DNA from: Paracoccaceae bacterium
Lineage (GTDB): Bacteria; Pseudomonadota; Alphaproteobacteria; Rhodobacterales; Rhodobacteraceae
DNA length: 16,782 nt
NCBI GenBank assembly: GCA_003565055.1
Contig: PXDM01000353.1
Span: forward strand, 1 to 16,782
Direction of reading: 5' to 3'
Shown here: piece by piece, positions 1 through 6,786 of the stretch
How the letters are laid out: each line of letters starts with the position of its first letter
Position numbering within the stretch: the stretch's first letter is position 1
Made by a program: the position numbers and the translations under genes
Notes under the pieces: generated by a model
The model's input: the letters and a program-made list of their open reading frames with translations, nothing else
What the model was told of the DNA's origin: nothing
Database searches by the model: none

Positions 1-45
1 GCTCGCATAGCGGTCTGAAAGATCAAAGAAACCCATCTGCGCCAT
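1..45 (-). CDS. IS5-family transposase, N-terminal fragment
   Basis: The first 15 codons of a gene that leaves the window at the left edge. The minus strand reads MAQMGFFDLSDRYAS. The segment GFFDLSDRYASL-like is the usual opening of IS5-family transposases in Rhodobacterales and related alphaproteobacteria, which cut and paste the element through a DDE catalytic domain further downstream. Nothing of the catalytic domain is visible here, so integrity cannot be judged. The identification rests on a short but characteristic N-terminus and on the terminal-repeat-like sequence just upstream of it. Confidence 0.65.
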   Translation of the reverse strand, partial: MAQMGFFDLSDRYAS

Positions 46-120
46 CGTAACGCTCCAGCAGCCGAACTCTGACAGCCTCATACCGTCCCGGCCACGTCAG
101 GGCAATTTTTCGAGGTGCCC
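1..120 (-). mobile_element. End of an IS5-like insertion sequence (partial)
   Basis: Reading on the minus strand, this segment begins with a candidate terminal repeat at 120-101 (GGGCACCTCGAAAAATTGCC), has a leader of about 75 bases, and then the ATG of a transposase at 45-43. The terminal sequence resembles IS5-group ends (a GG start and a CGAAWAA-like core). The plus-strand frame of the neighbouring pentapeptide gene is open across this segment back to a stop at 48-50, but the translation there has no recognisable protein character. The exact IS end at 120 is inferred; the other end and any target duplication lie outside the window. Confidence 0.6.
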
Positions 121-146
121 TTTCGTATCATGAAGAAACCGATGAT

Positions 147-1280
147 GTGGCCGAAGGTATTGAATATGAAATCCACGAATGGCCGCGAGAAGTGACAATT
201 ATCGAATGGCAAGGCGAGAGCATCAAGAAGAACCCAACCGATCATGTGGCCGAGTATGGAGCATGGGAGGTTTTCAAAGAAACCGTGCCAAATATAGAGG
301 TGCGCATGGGTGCGATCTTGTCACTGGAACGCATCGCGCAAGATTCGACGATCCATGACAAGGGCCGCGACCATGTGCGGGTGATGGAAATCCTCTGCGC
401 TTATATCCGCGAGAACGCGCCAGCAGTCGACACATCCTCTGACCCGTTCATCCGATTGGATGCAGATGCGCATTACACTGAACGTGATTCTGAGATTGGC
501 AAGATCGAACTGTGGATCGAAACCTTGCGAGAGCCACGGACAGATATAGCACTGGCACTTAAAGTGCTTGGTCTGCGCTCAAAAAAACAAATTGAAATTG
601 AGCGGCGTCATATAGACCAGGTGGGCGAGTCCTTTAAACTCAACCTGCGCAGGACGTGTCTGCGCCGCGCAAACCTTGTCGGGATGAATTTTGAGAACGC
701 CATACTTTTCAGAAGCCAATTGGAAGGCGCTTATTGTAACGACACCAATTTTTCGAAAGCAAATCTCAACGGAGCACAGTTTATCAGAGCTTCCATGGCA
801 CGAGCAAACCTGTCTTTTGCAAGATTAGGTTCCACAGACTTCACGTTGGCAATTATGGATCGTGTCGATCTGACAGAGGCGGCACTTCAGTTCACACACT
901 TCGTTGAAAGCCAACTAATTGGCGCGCGAATCGTATATGAGCCTGAAGGAGTTGTACCAGCCAACCGTGTTTTCTTTATCAACTCTAAGCTGCAACATGC
1001 CTTGATTGAAGGAGACCTCACACATGGCTTCATCCTAAAGGGTTCTTCTATTGAACAGGTAGCTTTTCGAAACGCTACGCTCCCATCTGAAATTGGTGAG
1101 AACTCTGTATTGAGTAGAACATTTGGAGACGCGACCACACCGCTAAACACACAATTATTGCGACCCAAGCATTGGCCGGACTGGGAACTTCCCGATAAGG
1201 GCGCAAACTCTTTCGAGACTGAGTGGCGCAAGTGGCAGGCCAAACACGACACCTACACGCCCCCACCCAAACCCCAATAA
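147..1280 (+). CDS. Pentapeptide-repeat protein, probably 5'-truncated by the IS element
   Basis: 377 residues from a GTG at 147; no clear ribosome binding site precedes it. Residues 49-92 form a helical module seen in Rhodobacteral pentapeptide proteins (key words NIEVRMGAILSLERIAQDS and VMEILCAYIRENAP). Residues 166-315 carry degenerate A(N/D)LXX repeats (RRANL, ENAIL, KANL, ARANL, TDF), which fold as a right-handed beta-helix. The C-terminus (334-377) has the HWPDWELP and FETEWRKWQ motifs and ends intact. Relatives usually carry about 100 further N-terminal residues with membrane helices; here the frame continues upstream of the GTG (…YHEETDD) to the IS end near 120 and no such domain is found. 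The gene is AT-richer than its neighbours. The true start is therefore probably lost, and the GTG may only be the first available start. Biochemical function is unknown. Confidence 0.75.
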   Translation: MAEGIEYEIHEWPREVTIIEWQGESIKKNPTDHVAEYGAWEVFKETVPNIEVRMGAILSLERIAQDSTIHDKGRDHVRVMEILCAYIRENAPAVDTSSDPFIRLDADAHYTERDSEIGKIELWIETLREPRTDIALALKVLGLRSKKQIEIERRHIDQVGESFKLNLRRTCLRRANLVGMNFENAILFRSQLEGAYCNDTNFSKANLNGAQFIRASMARANLSFARLGSTDFTLAIMDRVDLTEAALQFTHFVESQLIGARIVYEPEGVVPANRVFFINSKLQHALIEGDLTHGFILKGSSIEQVAFRNATLPSEIGENSVLSRTFGDATTPLNTQLLRPKHWPDWELPDKGANSFETEWRKWQAKHDTYTPPPKPQ

Positions 1281-1290
1281 CCACAAACAA

Positions 1291-1317
1291 AAAAGGCCCC
1301 CAAACCGGGGGCCTTTT
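1291..1317 (-). terminator. Rho-independent terminator of the pnt operon
   Basis: A perfect 11-bp inverted repeat (1291-1301 with 1307-1317, core GGCCCCC/GGGGGCC) with a 5-base loop sits between the converging ends of the pentapeptide gene and pntB. On the minus strand the hairpin is followed by a run of T residues interrupted by single G bases, as expected for an intrinsic terminator of pntB. On the plus strand only four T residues follow, so termination of the pentapeptide gene from the other side is possible but weaker. Confidence 0.85.
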
Positions 1318-1333
1318 CCGCAACTCTCACCGA

Positions 1334-2836
1334 TCAATCGATCATCGGCAGCAGGCTGTCCACCGAGGCTTTTGCGTCGCCATAGAACATCCGCGTGTTG
1401 TCCTTGTAGAAGAGCGGGTTCTCGATGCCCGAATAGCCGGTCCCCTGCCCGCGCTTGGACACGAACACCTGCTTCGCCTTCCACACTTCCAGAACCGGCA
1501 TCCCGGCAATCGGGCTGTTCGGGTCTTCCTGCGCGGCCGGGTTCACGATGTCATTCGAGCCAATCACGATCACCACATCCGTATCCGGGAAGTCGTCATT
1601 GATCTCGTCCATCTCAAGCACGATGTCGTAGGGCACCTTGGCCTCGGCCAGAAGCACATTCATATGCCCCGGCAGACGGCCCGCGACCGGGTGAATGGCG
1701 AAGCGCACATTCTTGCCCTTCGCGCGCAGCTTGCGGGTCAGTTCCGCCACGCCCTGCTGCGCCTGCGCGACGGCCATGCCGTAGCCCGGCACGATGACGA
1801 CGCTATCGGCCTCATTGAGCGCCGTCGCCACACCATCGGCGTTGATCGCGACCTGCTCGCCCTCGACCTCCATCTGCGGGCCGGAGGTGCCGCCGAAGCC
1901 GCCCAGGATCACGCTGATGAAGCTGCGGTTCATGGCCTTGCACATGATGTAGCTCAGGATCGCGCCCGATGCGCCGACCAGCGCGCCCACGACGATCAGC
2001 AGTTCATTGCCAAGCGAGAAGCCGATCGCAGCCGCGGCCCAACCCGAATAGGAGTTCAGCATCGACACGACCACCGGCATATCCGCGCCGCCAATCCCCA
2101 TGATCAGATGGTAGCCGATGAAGAGCGCGAGCGCCGTCAGGACCAGCAGCATGAAGAAGGACGTGCCCGCGCTGTCGGCATTCATCAGATAGAGGGCGGC
2201 GAAGATCACCGACAGGCCCGCAGCGCCCGCGTTCAGCATATGGCCGCCGGGCAGTTGCTTGGCCGCCGAGTCGACGCGGCCCGCAAGCTTGCCATAGGCG
2301 ATGATCGAACCTGTGAAAGTCACAGCGCCGATCCAGATGCCGATCATCAACTCGACGCGCAGAATGGTCACTTCCACAGCGGTTTTCTTGCCAATGATCG
2401 CGGCGAAATTGGTCATGTTCAGATAGACGTCATAGGCCGCCTGCGACATCAGCCCTTGGGGCTGCGGGAAGGGCAGATTGGCACTCGCAAAGACCTCGGC
2501 CACGCGCCCGATCTCGAAATGCGCGTTGAGGCCCACGAAGACCGCCGCCAGACCGACCAGCGAATGCATGAAGGCCACAAGTTCGGGCATCTGGGTCATC
2601 TGCACGCGGGTGGCGAGCTGCCAGCCCACCACGCCACCAATCGCGATCAGCACGAGGCTGAGCGCCCAGAGGCCCGAGCCAGGCCCGACCAGCATCGCCA
2701 CCACGGCGACGGTCATCCCTGCGATGCCATACCAGATTGCGCGTTTGGCGCTTTCCTGACCGGACAGACCGCCCAGCGACAGGACAAAGAGAACTGTCGC
2801 AACCGCATAGGCCGCAACTGTAAATCCGAAATCCAT
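1334..2836 (-). CDS. pntB: NAD(P) transhydrogenase subunit beta
   Basis: 500 residues. PntB is the inner-membrane subunit that couples proton entry to hydride transfer from NADH to NADP+, and carries the NADP(H)-binding domain III. Residues 1-300 are a multi-helix membrane domain; His91 in AFMHSLVG matches the conserved proton-channel histidine of the E. coli subunit. Residues 320-500 are domain III, with the nucleotide motif VPGYGMAVAQAQ (349-360), GSNDIVNPAA (426-435) and KRGQGTGYSGIENPLFY (461-477). The length is close to that of the family. The ATG at 2836 is preceded by AGGAGG at ideal spacing. It lies 18 bases downstream of pntA, so the two form one transcript ending at the hairpin at 1291-1317. 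Confidence 0.97.
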   Translation of the reverse strand: MDFGFTVAAYAVATVLFVLSLGGLSGQESAKRAIWYGIAGMTVAVVAMLVGPGSGLWALSLVLIAIGGVVGWQLATRVQMTQMPELVAFMHSLVGLAAVFVGLNAHFEIGRVAEVFASANLPFPQPQGLMSQAAYDVYLNMTNFAAIIGKKTAVEVTILRVELMIGIWIGAVTFTGSIIAYGKLAGRVDSAAKQLPGGHMLNAGAAGLSVIFAALYLMNADSAGTSFFMLLVLTALALFIGYHLIMGIGGADMPVVVSMLNSYSGWAAAAIGFSLGNELLIVVGALVGASGAILSYIMCKAMNRSFISVILGGFGGTSGPQMEVEGEQVAINADGVATALNEADSVVIVPGYGMAVAQAQQGVAELTRKLRAKGKNVRFAIHPVAGRLPGHMNVLLAEAKVPYDIVLEMDEINDDFPDTDVVIVIGSNDIVNPAAQEDPNSPIAGMPVLEVWKAKQVFVSKRGQGTGYSGIENPLFYKDNTRMFYGDAKASVDSLLPMID

Positions 2837-2844
2837 CTCTTATT

Positions 2845-2850
2845 CCTCCT
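2845..2850 (-). promoter_or_regulatory. Shine-Dalgarno site of pntB
   Basis: A perfect AGGAGG on the minus strand, 8 bases before the pntB ATG and inside the 18-base pntA-pntB gap. It fixes the pntB start at 2836 and suggests efficient independent initiation of the membrane subunit. Confidence 0.85.
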
Positions 2851-2854
2851 GCCG

Positions 2855-4426
2855 TCAGGATTTCTGGAACATGGCGAGCATGCGCCGTGTCACCAAAAAG
2901 CCGCCAAAGATATTCACTGCCGCCATCAACAGCGCCAGCGCCGCGAGCACTGTGATCAGCCCGGAACTCGACCCGATCTGCAACAGCGCCCCCACGATGA
3001 TGATCGAGGAAATGGCGTTGGTCACAGCCATCAGCGGTGTGTGCAGCGAATGGCTGACTTTCCAGATCACCTGGAAGCCCACGAAGACGGCCAGCACGAA
3101 GATGATGAAGTTGCGCATGAAGGATTCCGGCGCAACCAGACCCACGGCCAGCACGAAGGCCGCGCCACCGGCCAGCATGCTGACCTGCATCTTGGTCTCG
3201 GCCTTGAAGGCGGCGATTTCGTTCGCGCGTTTCTCCTCCGCCGTGAGCTCCTTGACCTTCTCCTTGGGCTTGGCCGCAATCGCCTTCACTTTCGGCGGCG
3301 GCGGCGGGAAGGTGATCTCGCCCGCATGGGTCACAGTCGCGCCGCGAATGACGTCGTCTTCCATGTTATGGTTGACCACGCCGTCTTTCTCTGGCGTCAG
3401 ATCGTGCAGCATATGCCGGATATTCGTCGCATAGAGCGTCGATGATTGCGCCGCCATGCGCGACGGGAAATCCGTGTAGCCGATGATGATAACACCGTTT
3501 TCGGTGACCAGCCGCTCATCCATGACCGTGAGATCACAGTTGCCGCCCTTCTCAGCCGCCAGATCGACGATGACCGAGCCGGGCTTCATCATCTGCACCA
3601 TATCCTCGGTCCAGAGCTTCGGTGCCGGGCGTCCGGGGATCAGCGCTGTGGTGATGACGATATCAACATCGGGCGCCAATTCGCGGAATTTCTCAAGCTG
3701 CTTTTCGCGGAATTCCGGGCTCGACGGGGCCGCATAGCCGCCGGTCTCTGCACCATCCGTCGCATTGTCTTCGAATTCGAGGAAGACGAATTCCGCCCCC
3801 ATCGACTCGATCTGTTCGGCCACTTCGGGGCGCACATCGAACGCCATCGTAATCGCGCCGAGGCTCGTTGACGTGCCGATGGCCGCCAGACCCGCAACAC
3901 CTGCGCCCACGATCAGCACACGCGCGGGCGGGATCTTGCCCGCAGCGGTCACCTGCCCCGTGAAGAAGCGCCCGAAATTGTTGCCGGCCTCGATCACAGC
4001 GCGGTAGCCTGCGATATTGGCCATCGAGGAGAGCGCATCCATCTTCTGAGCGCGGCTGATGCGCGGAACCATGTCCATCGCGATCACTGTGGAGCCCTGC
4101 GCTTTCGCGGCTTCCAGCATCTCGGTGTTCTGCGCGGGCCAGAAGAAGGAGATCAGCGTCTGCCCCTCGCGCAGCAGCTTGATTTCCTCGATCTGGGGCT
4201 CGCGCACCTTGATGACGATATCGACGGCATCACAGAGCGCCTTGGCATCTGCAACGACGGTGACACCGGCGGCTTCATACAGCGCGTCGCTGAAGCCTGC
4301 GGCGAGACCCGCCCCGGCCTCGACATAACATTCATGGCCCAGCTTCTTGATCTGAGCGACACTTTCGGGCGTGAGCGCGACCCGCGCTTCGCCCTGCCTG
4401 ATTTCCTTCAACGCCCCGACTTTCAC
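2855..4426 (-). CDS. pntA: NAD(P) transhydrogenase subunit alpha
   Basis: 523 residues from a GTG start at 4426, preceded by a GGGGGA-type ribosome site. PntA holds the NAD(H)-binding domain I and part of the membrane domain II of the proton-translocating transhydrogenase. Residues 1-370 form domain I: MKVGALKEIR at the start, the R-Q-D loop (R122, Q127, D130, spaced as in the Rhodospirillum rubrum enzyme) and the NAD motif GAGVAGLAAIGT (174-185). Residues 374-410 are a linker with five prolines followed by charged residues. Residues 415-510 have about four membrane helices. This is the full-length E. coli-like alpha chain, not the split PntAA/PntAB form. It leads an operon with pntB. Confidence 0.97.
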   Translation of the reverse strand: MKVGALKEIRQGEARVALTPESVAQIKKLGHECYVEAGAGLAAGFSDALYEAAGVTVVADAKALCDAVDIVIKVREPQIEEIKLLREGQTLISFFWPAQNTEMLEAAKAQGSTVIAMDMVPRISRAQKMDALSSMANIAGYRAVIEAGNNFGRFFTGQVTAAGKIPPARVLIVGAGVAGLAAIGTSTSLGAITMAFDVRPEVAEQIESMGAEFVFLEFEDNATDGAETGGYAAPSSPEFREKQLEKFRELAPDVDIVITTALIPGRPAPKLWTEDMVQMMKPGSVIVDLAAEKGGNCDLTVMDERLVTENGVIIIGYTDFPSRMAAQSSTLYATNIRHMLHDLTPEKDGVVNHNMEDDVIRGATVTHAGEITFPPPPPKVKAIAAKPKEKVKELTAEEKRANEIAAFKAETKMQVSMLAGGAAFVLAVGLVAPESFMRNFIIFVLAVFVGFQVIWKVSHSLHTPLMAVTNAISSIIIVGALLQIGSSSGLITVLAALALLMAAVNIFGGFLVTRRMLAMFQKS

Positions 4427-4495
4427 GCGTCGTCCCCCTTTCGTTCAGGTTCACCGGGCTCCGTCACCGAGTCCCGGCCCAAATGGCATCGCGCA

Positions 4496-4524
4496 TCCTT
4501 AACCTGCGCAATTTTGTTTCACAA
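4496..4524 (-). promoter_or_regulatory. Possible pntA promoter
   Basis: On the minus strand TTGTGA (4524-4519) and TAAGGA (4501-4496) are separated by 17 bases, about 70 bases before the pntA start. The -35 element matches the consensus at four of six positions, the -10 element poorly. The rest of the 156-base gap between the methyltransferase stop and pntA shows no hairpin with a T-run and no other gene. Confidence 0.25.
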
Positions 4525-4582
4525 GCGCGCAATAATACGAAATGCCGCAACGTCCCGACTGCGACGCATGGCCGTGACGGGC

Positions 4583-5047
4583 TCAGATCCAGCGGCGTGT
4601 CCGGGCGAGATAGGCATCGGCCTGCATGCCGAAGCTGGCGCGCAACCGTGCCTCTTCGTCATGGATAAAGCGCTGTTGCAGGATCCAGGCCAGCACCGGC
4701 GCCAGCGCCAGACCGGAGACTGCGCCCCAGCGCAGGCTGAGCCCTGCCAGCAAGATCACATCCGCCAGATAGATCGGGTTGCGCGAGAGCGCGAAAATCC
4801 CCGTGGTGATCAGCTTTTGCGGGGTCTGGTGCGGGATAATGGTCGAGCGCGCGCGCAGGAATTCCCATGCGGCCAGTGCGAAGATCGCGATGGCCAGAAG
4901 CATCAGTATTGTCCCGAAACCCCGCACGATAGCCCAAGGCACCAGCCCCGGCAGTACGAGCGTCTCAAGCCAGACGAGACCCAGTGCTCCCAACAGCCAG
5001 ACCGGCGGATAATCGAGCCAGCGCAGCACGCGCCTAATGCGCCCCAT
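4583..5047 (-). CDS. Membrane isoprenylcysteine methyltransferase-like (ICMT/PEMT) protein
   Basis: 154 residues. Proteins of this fold are integral-membrane S-adenosylmethionine-dependent methyltransferases or relatives; the substrate in bacteria is usually unknown. Hydrophobic helices lie at about 14-32, 37-61 and 96-125. The C-terminal half shows the family pattern: His73, then TTGIFALSRNPIYLADV (81-97), which contains the RNPxYL motif, and FIHDEEARLRASFG...Y (127-146) ending with TRRW. I place the start at the ATG at 5047, because the frame upstream of it (to 5092) lies inside the rhodanese gene and its translation (Cys- and Pro-rich) does not look like protein. The start overlaps the end of the rhodanese gene by 14 bases, which implies translational coupling. 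Confidence 0.85.
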   Translation of the reverse strand: MGRIRRVLRWLDYPPVWLLGALGLVWLETLVLPGLVPWAIVRGFGTILMLLAIAIFALAAWEFLRARSTIIPHQTPQKLITTGIFALSRNPIYLADVILLAGLSLRWGAVSGLALAPVLAWILQQRFIHDEEARLRASFGMQADAYLARTRRWI

Positions 5048-5447
5048 GCTCGGCCTGCCAGGCGGTAAGCCCGCCTTGCAGCACCAGCACATTCGAGCGC
5101 CCCATCATCCGCGCGATCAGCATGCTCTGGGTCGAAAGCACGGAGGTGTTGCAATAGACCACGACCATGCCACTGCCGGGCAGCTCGTCAAGCCGCTCCA
5201 GCGTCTCACGCCATTCGATATTCAGCGCCCCGTCGATCCCGTCTGCGCTGAATTCATCAGCACTGCGCGCATCGACAAAGGTGACACTGGGCAGGATGTC
5301 CTCGGTCAGTTGCTCGACCATGATCACGCCTTCGGTATATCCGGCGAAATCAAGATAAGCCCCGAACTCGTCTGCCAGATCATTGGCCGAGGCCGGGCTG
5401 GCCAAAAGAGCAAAAGCCGTCAGGCCATAAGCAAAAAACGCGCGCAT
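5034..5447 (-). CDS. Exported single-domain rhodanese-like protein
   Basis: 137 residues. Rhodanese domains move sulfane sulfur through a cysteine persulfide. Residues 1-21 are a signal peptide (hydrophobic AYGLTAFALLA, cleavage expected after ASPASA), so the mature protein of about 116 residues should act in the periplasm. The rhodanese pattern is complete: TFVDARSADEF (56-66), then GALNIEW (73-79), then the active-site loop VVVYCNTSVLS with Cys99, and VLVLQGGLTAWQ near the end. The mature part is compact and contains a single domain. GGAGG lies 7 bases before the ATG. It is the first gene of a minus-strand pair with the overlapping methyltransferase-like gene. The physiological sulfur donor and acceptor cannot be read from the sequence. 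Confidence 0.88.
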   Translation of the reverse strand: MRAFFAYGLTAFALLASPASANDLADEFGAYLDFAGYTEGVIMVEQLTEDILPSVTFVDARSADEFSADGIDGALNIEWRETLERLDELPGSGMVVVYCNTSVLSTQSMLIARMMGRSNVLVLQGGLTAWQAEHGAH

Positions 5448-5564
5448 GCAGGATCCTCCGTTGCTATGCGATCACATTCGATTATTTGCATTTTAATTAC
5501 AAGAGCCTTGACGGCCCGTGTCGGAGTCGCCAACCAAAGATAGACTCATAAATTGGAGACCTGC
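5448..5564. other. Divergent intergenic region between rhodanese gene and kynU
   Basis: 117 bases between two divergently read genes, with an AT-rich centre (about 5480-5503). It must hold both promoters. A TTGACG at 5508-5513 could be a -35 element for kynU, but no good -10 element stands at the right distance, and no convincing pair is seen for the minus strand. The GGAGG site of the rhodanese gene is at 5455-5459. Confidence 0.5.
5555..5558 (+). promoter_or_regulatory. Shine-Dalgarno site that fixes the kynU start
   Basis: GGAG six bases before the GTG at 5565. The alternative in-frame TTG at 5553 overlaps this site and has no ribosome site of its own, so the GTG is preferred. Confidence 0.7.
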
Positions 5565-6758
5565 GTGACCGATTTTGCCGCCACCCGCGCGATGTTTGAT
5601 CTGCCCGAGGGTGTGATTTATCTCGACGGCAATTCGCTGGGCCCCTTGCCGCGCGGCGTGGCTGCGCGCGTGGCGCAGACGATCACGGGCGAATGGGGCG
5701 AGATGCTGATCACGGGCTGGAACCGTGCGGGATGGATGGACCTGCCCGCGCGCGTCGGTGACCGCATCGGCCGATTGATTGGCGCGCAGCCCGGCACAGT
5801 GACCATGGGCGATACGCTCTCGATCAAGGTCTATCAGGCGCTCGCCTCCGCGCTTGAGCTACGCCCTGATCGCCGTGTGATCTTGTCTGACACCGGCAAT
5901 TTCCCCTCTGACCTCTATATGGCCGAAGGGCTCTGCCGCACTCTGGGCGGGGATTACAGGCTGAAAACCGTCGCGCCCGAAGCGGTTGAGGCCGCGATTG
6001 ATCCAAGCCTCGCCGTGCTGATGCTCACCGAAGTCGATTACCGCACAGGCCGCAAGCATGACATGGCCCGCCTGATCGCCAAGGCCCATGAGGCGGGCGC
6101 GTTGGTGGTCTGGGATCTGGCGCATTCCGCAGGCGCGATCCCCGTCGATGTGACCGGTGCGGATGCGGATTTCGCTGTCGGATGCAGCTACAAATACCTC
6201 AATTCCGGCCCCGGCGGCCCGGCCTTCATCTATGTTGCGCCCCGTCTCGCGGATCGCGTGCGCCCGGCGCTTTCGGGCTGGCTCGGGCATGAAGCGCCCT
6301 TCGCCTTCGATCTCGACTACCGCCCCGCGCCGGGGGTTGAGCGGATGCGCGTCGGCACGCCCGCAATCCTGCAACTCGCAGCCCTCGATGCCGCGCTCGA
6401 TGTCTGGGAAGACGTGGACATGACCGACCTGCGCGCCAGATCTCTGGAATTGCAGGAGATTTTCCTCACCCGTGTTGAGGCCACCTGCCCCGATCTCACC
6501 CTCGCCTCTCCCCGCGAGGCCGAGGCGCGTGGCAGCCAGATCAGCTTGCGTCACCCGCAGGGCTACGCGATCATTCAGGCGCTGATCCATGACGGCGTCA
6601 TCGGCGATTTCCGCGCGCCCGACATTCTGCGCTTCGGCTTCACGCCGCTCTATCTTTCGCCCGACGACGTGACCCACGCAGCGGAGAAATTGTCGGCGAT
6701 CATGCAGGCGCGCCTCTGGGACCGGCCCGAATTTCACGCCCGCGCCAAGGTCACATGA
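5565..6758 (+). CDS. kynU: Kynureninase
   Basis: 397 residues from the GTG at 5565. Kynureninase is a cytosolic pyridoxal-phosphate enzyme that cleaves L-kynurenine to anthranilate and alanine, or 3-hydroxykynurenine to 3-hydroxyanthranilate, in tryptophan breakdown. Visible motifs are YLDGNSLGPLP (19-29), DTGNFPSDLYM (109-119), VVWDLAHSAGAIPVD (181-195, with Asp184 positioned to hold the cofactor pyridine ring) and CSYKYLNSGPGGPAF (207-221), in which Lys210 is the Schiff-base lysine. GTPAILQLAALDAAL near residue 265 and the C-terminal RFGFTPLYLS are also typical. Length matches the family. No tryptophan dioxygenase or kynurenine formamidase gene lies nearby. An in-frame TTG at 5553 would add four residues. 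Confidence 0.95.
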   Translation: MTDFAATRAMFDLPEGVIYLDGNSLGPLPRGVAARVAQTITGEWGEMLITGWNRAGWMDLPARVGDRIGRLIGAQPGTVTMGDTLSIKVYQALASALELRPDRRVILSDTGNFPSDLYMAEGLCRTLGGDYRLKTVAPEAVEAAIDPSLAVLMLTEVDYRTGRKHDMARLIAKAHEAGALVVWDLAHSAGAIPVDVTGADADFAVGCSYKYLNSGPGGPAFIYVAPRLADRVRPALSGWLGHEAPFAFDLDYRPAPGVERMRVGTPAILQLAALDAALDVWEDVDMTDLRARSLELQEIFLTRVEATCPDLTLASPREAEARGSQISLRHPQGYAIIQALIHDGVIGDFRAPDILRFGFTPLYLSPDDVTHAAEKLSAIMQARLWDRPEFHARAKVT

Positions 6759-6786
6759 CCCGCATGATCCAGGTCCCGCCACGCGC

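Noticed and set aside
127..196. A short frame beginning MKKPMMWPK at 130
   Set aside because: It has only 21 codons, overlaps the pentapeptide frame and has no ribosome site or recognisable peptide.
1223..3445. A 740-codon open frame on the plus strand, opposite pntB and pntA
   Set aside because: It is exactly antisense to two clearly recognised genes. Its translation is rich in His, Arg and Gln with no domain, as expected from the codon bias of a high-GC gene read on the opposite strand.
4499..4513. A CtrA-like site (TTAA-N7-TTAA) upstream of pntA
   Set aside because: Only one half-site (TTAA) is present; the other half reads AATT, and the gene is not a typical cell-cycle target.
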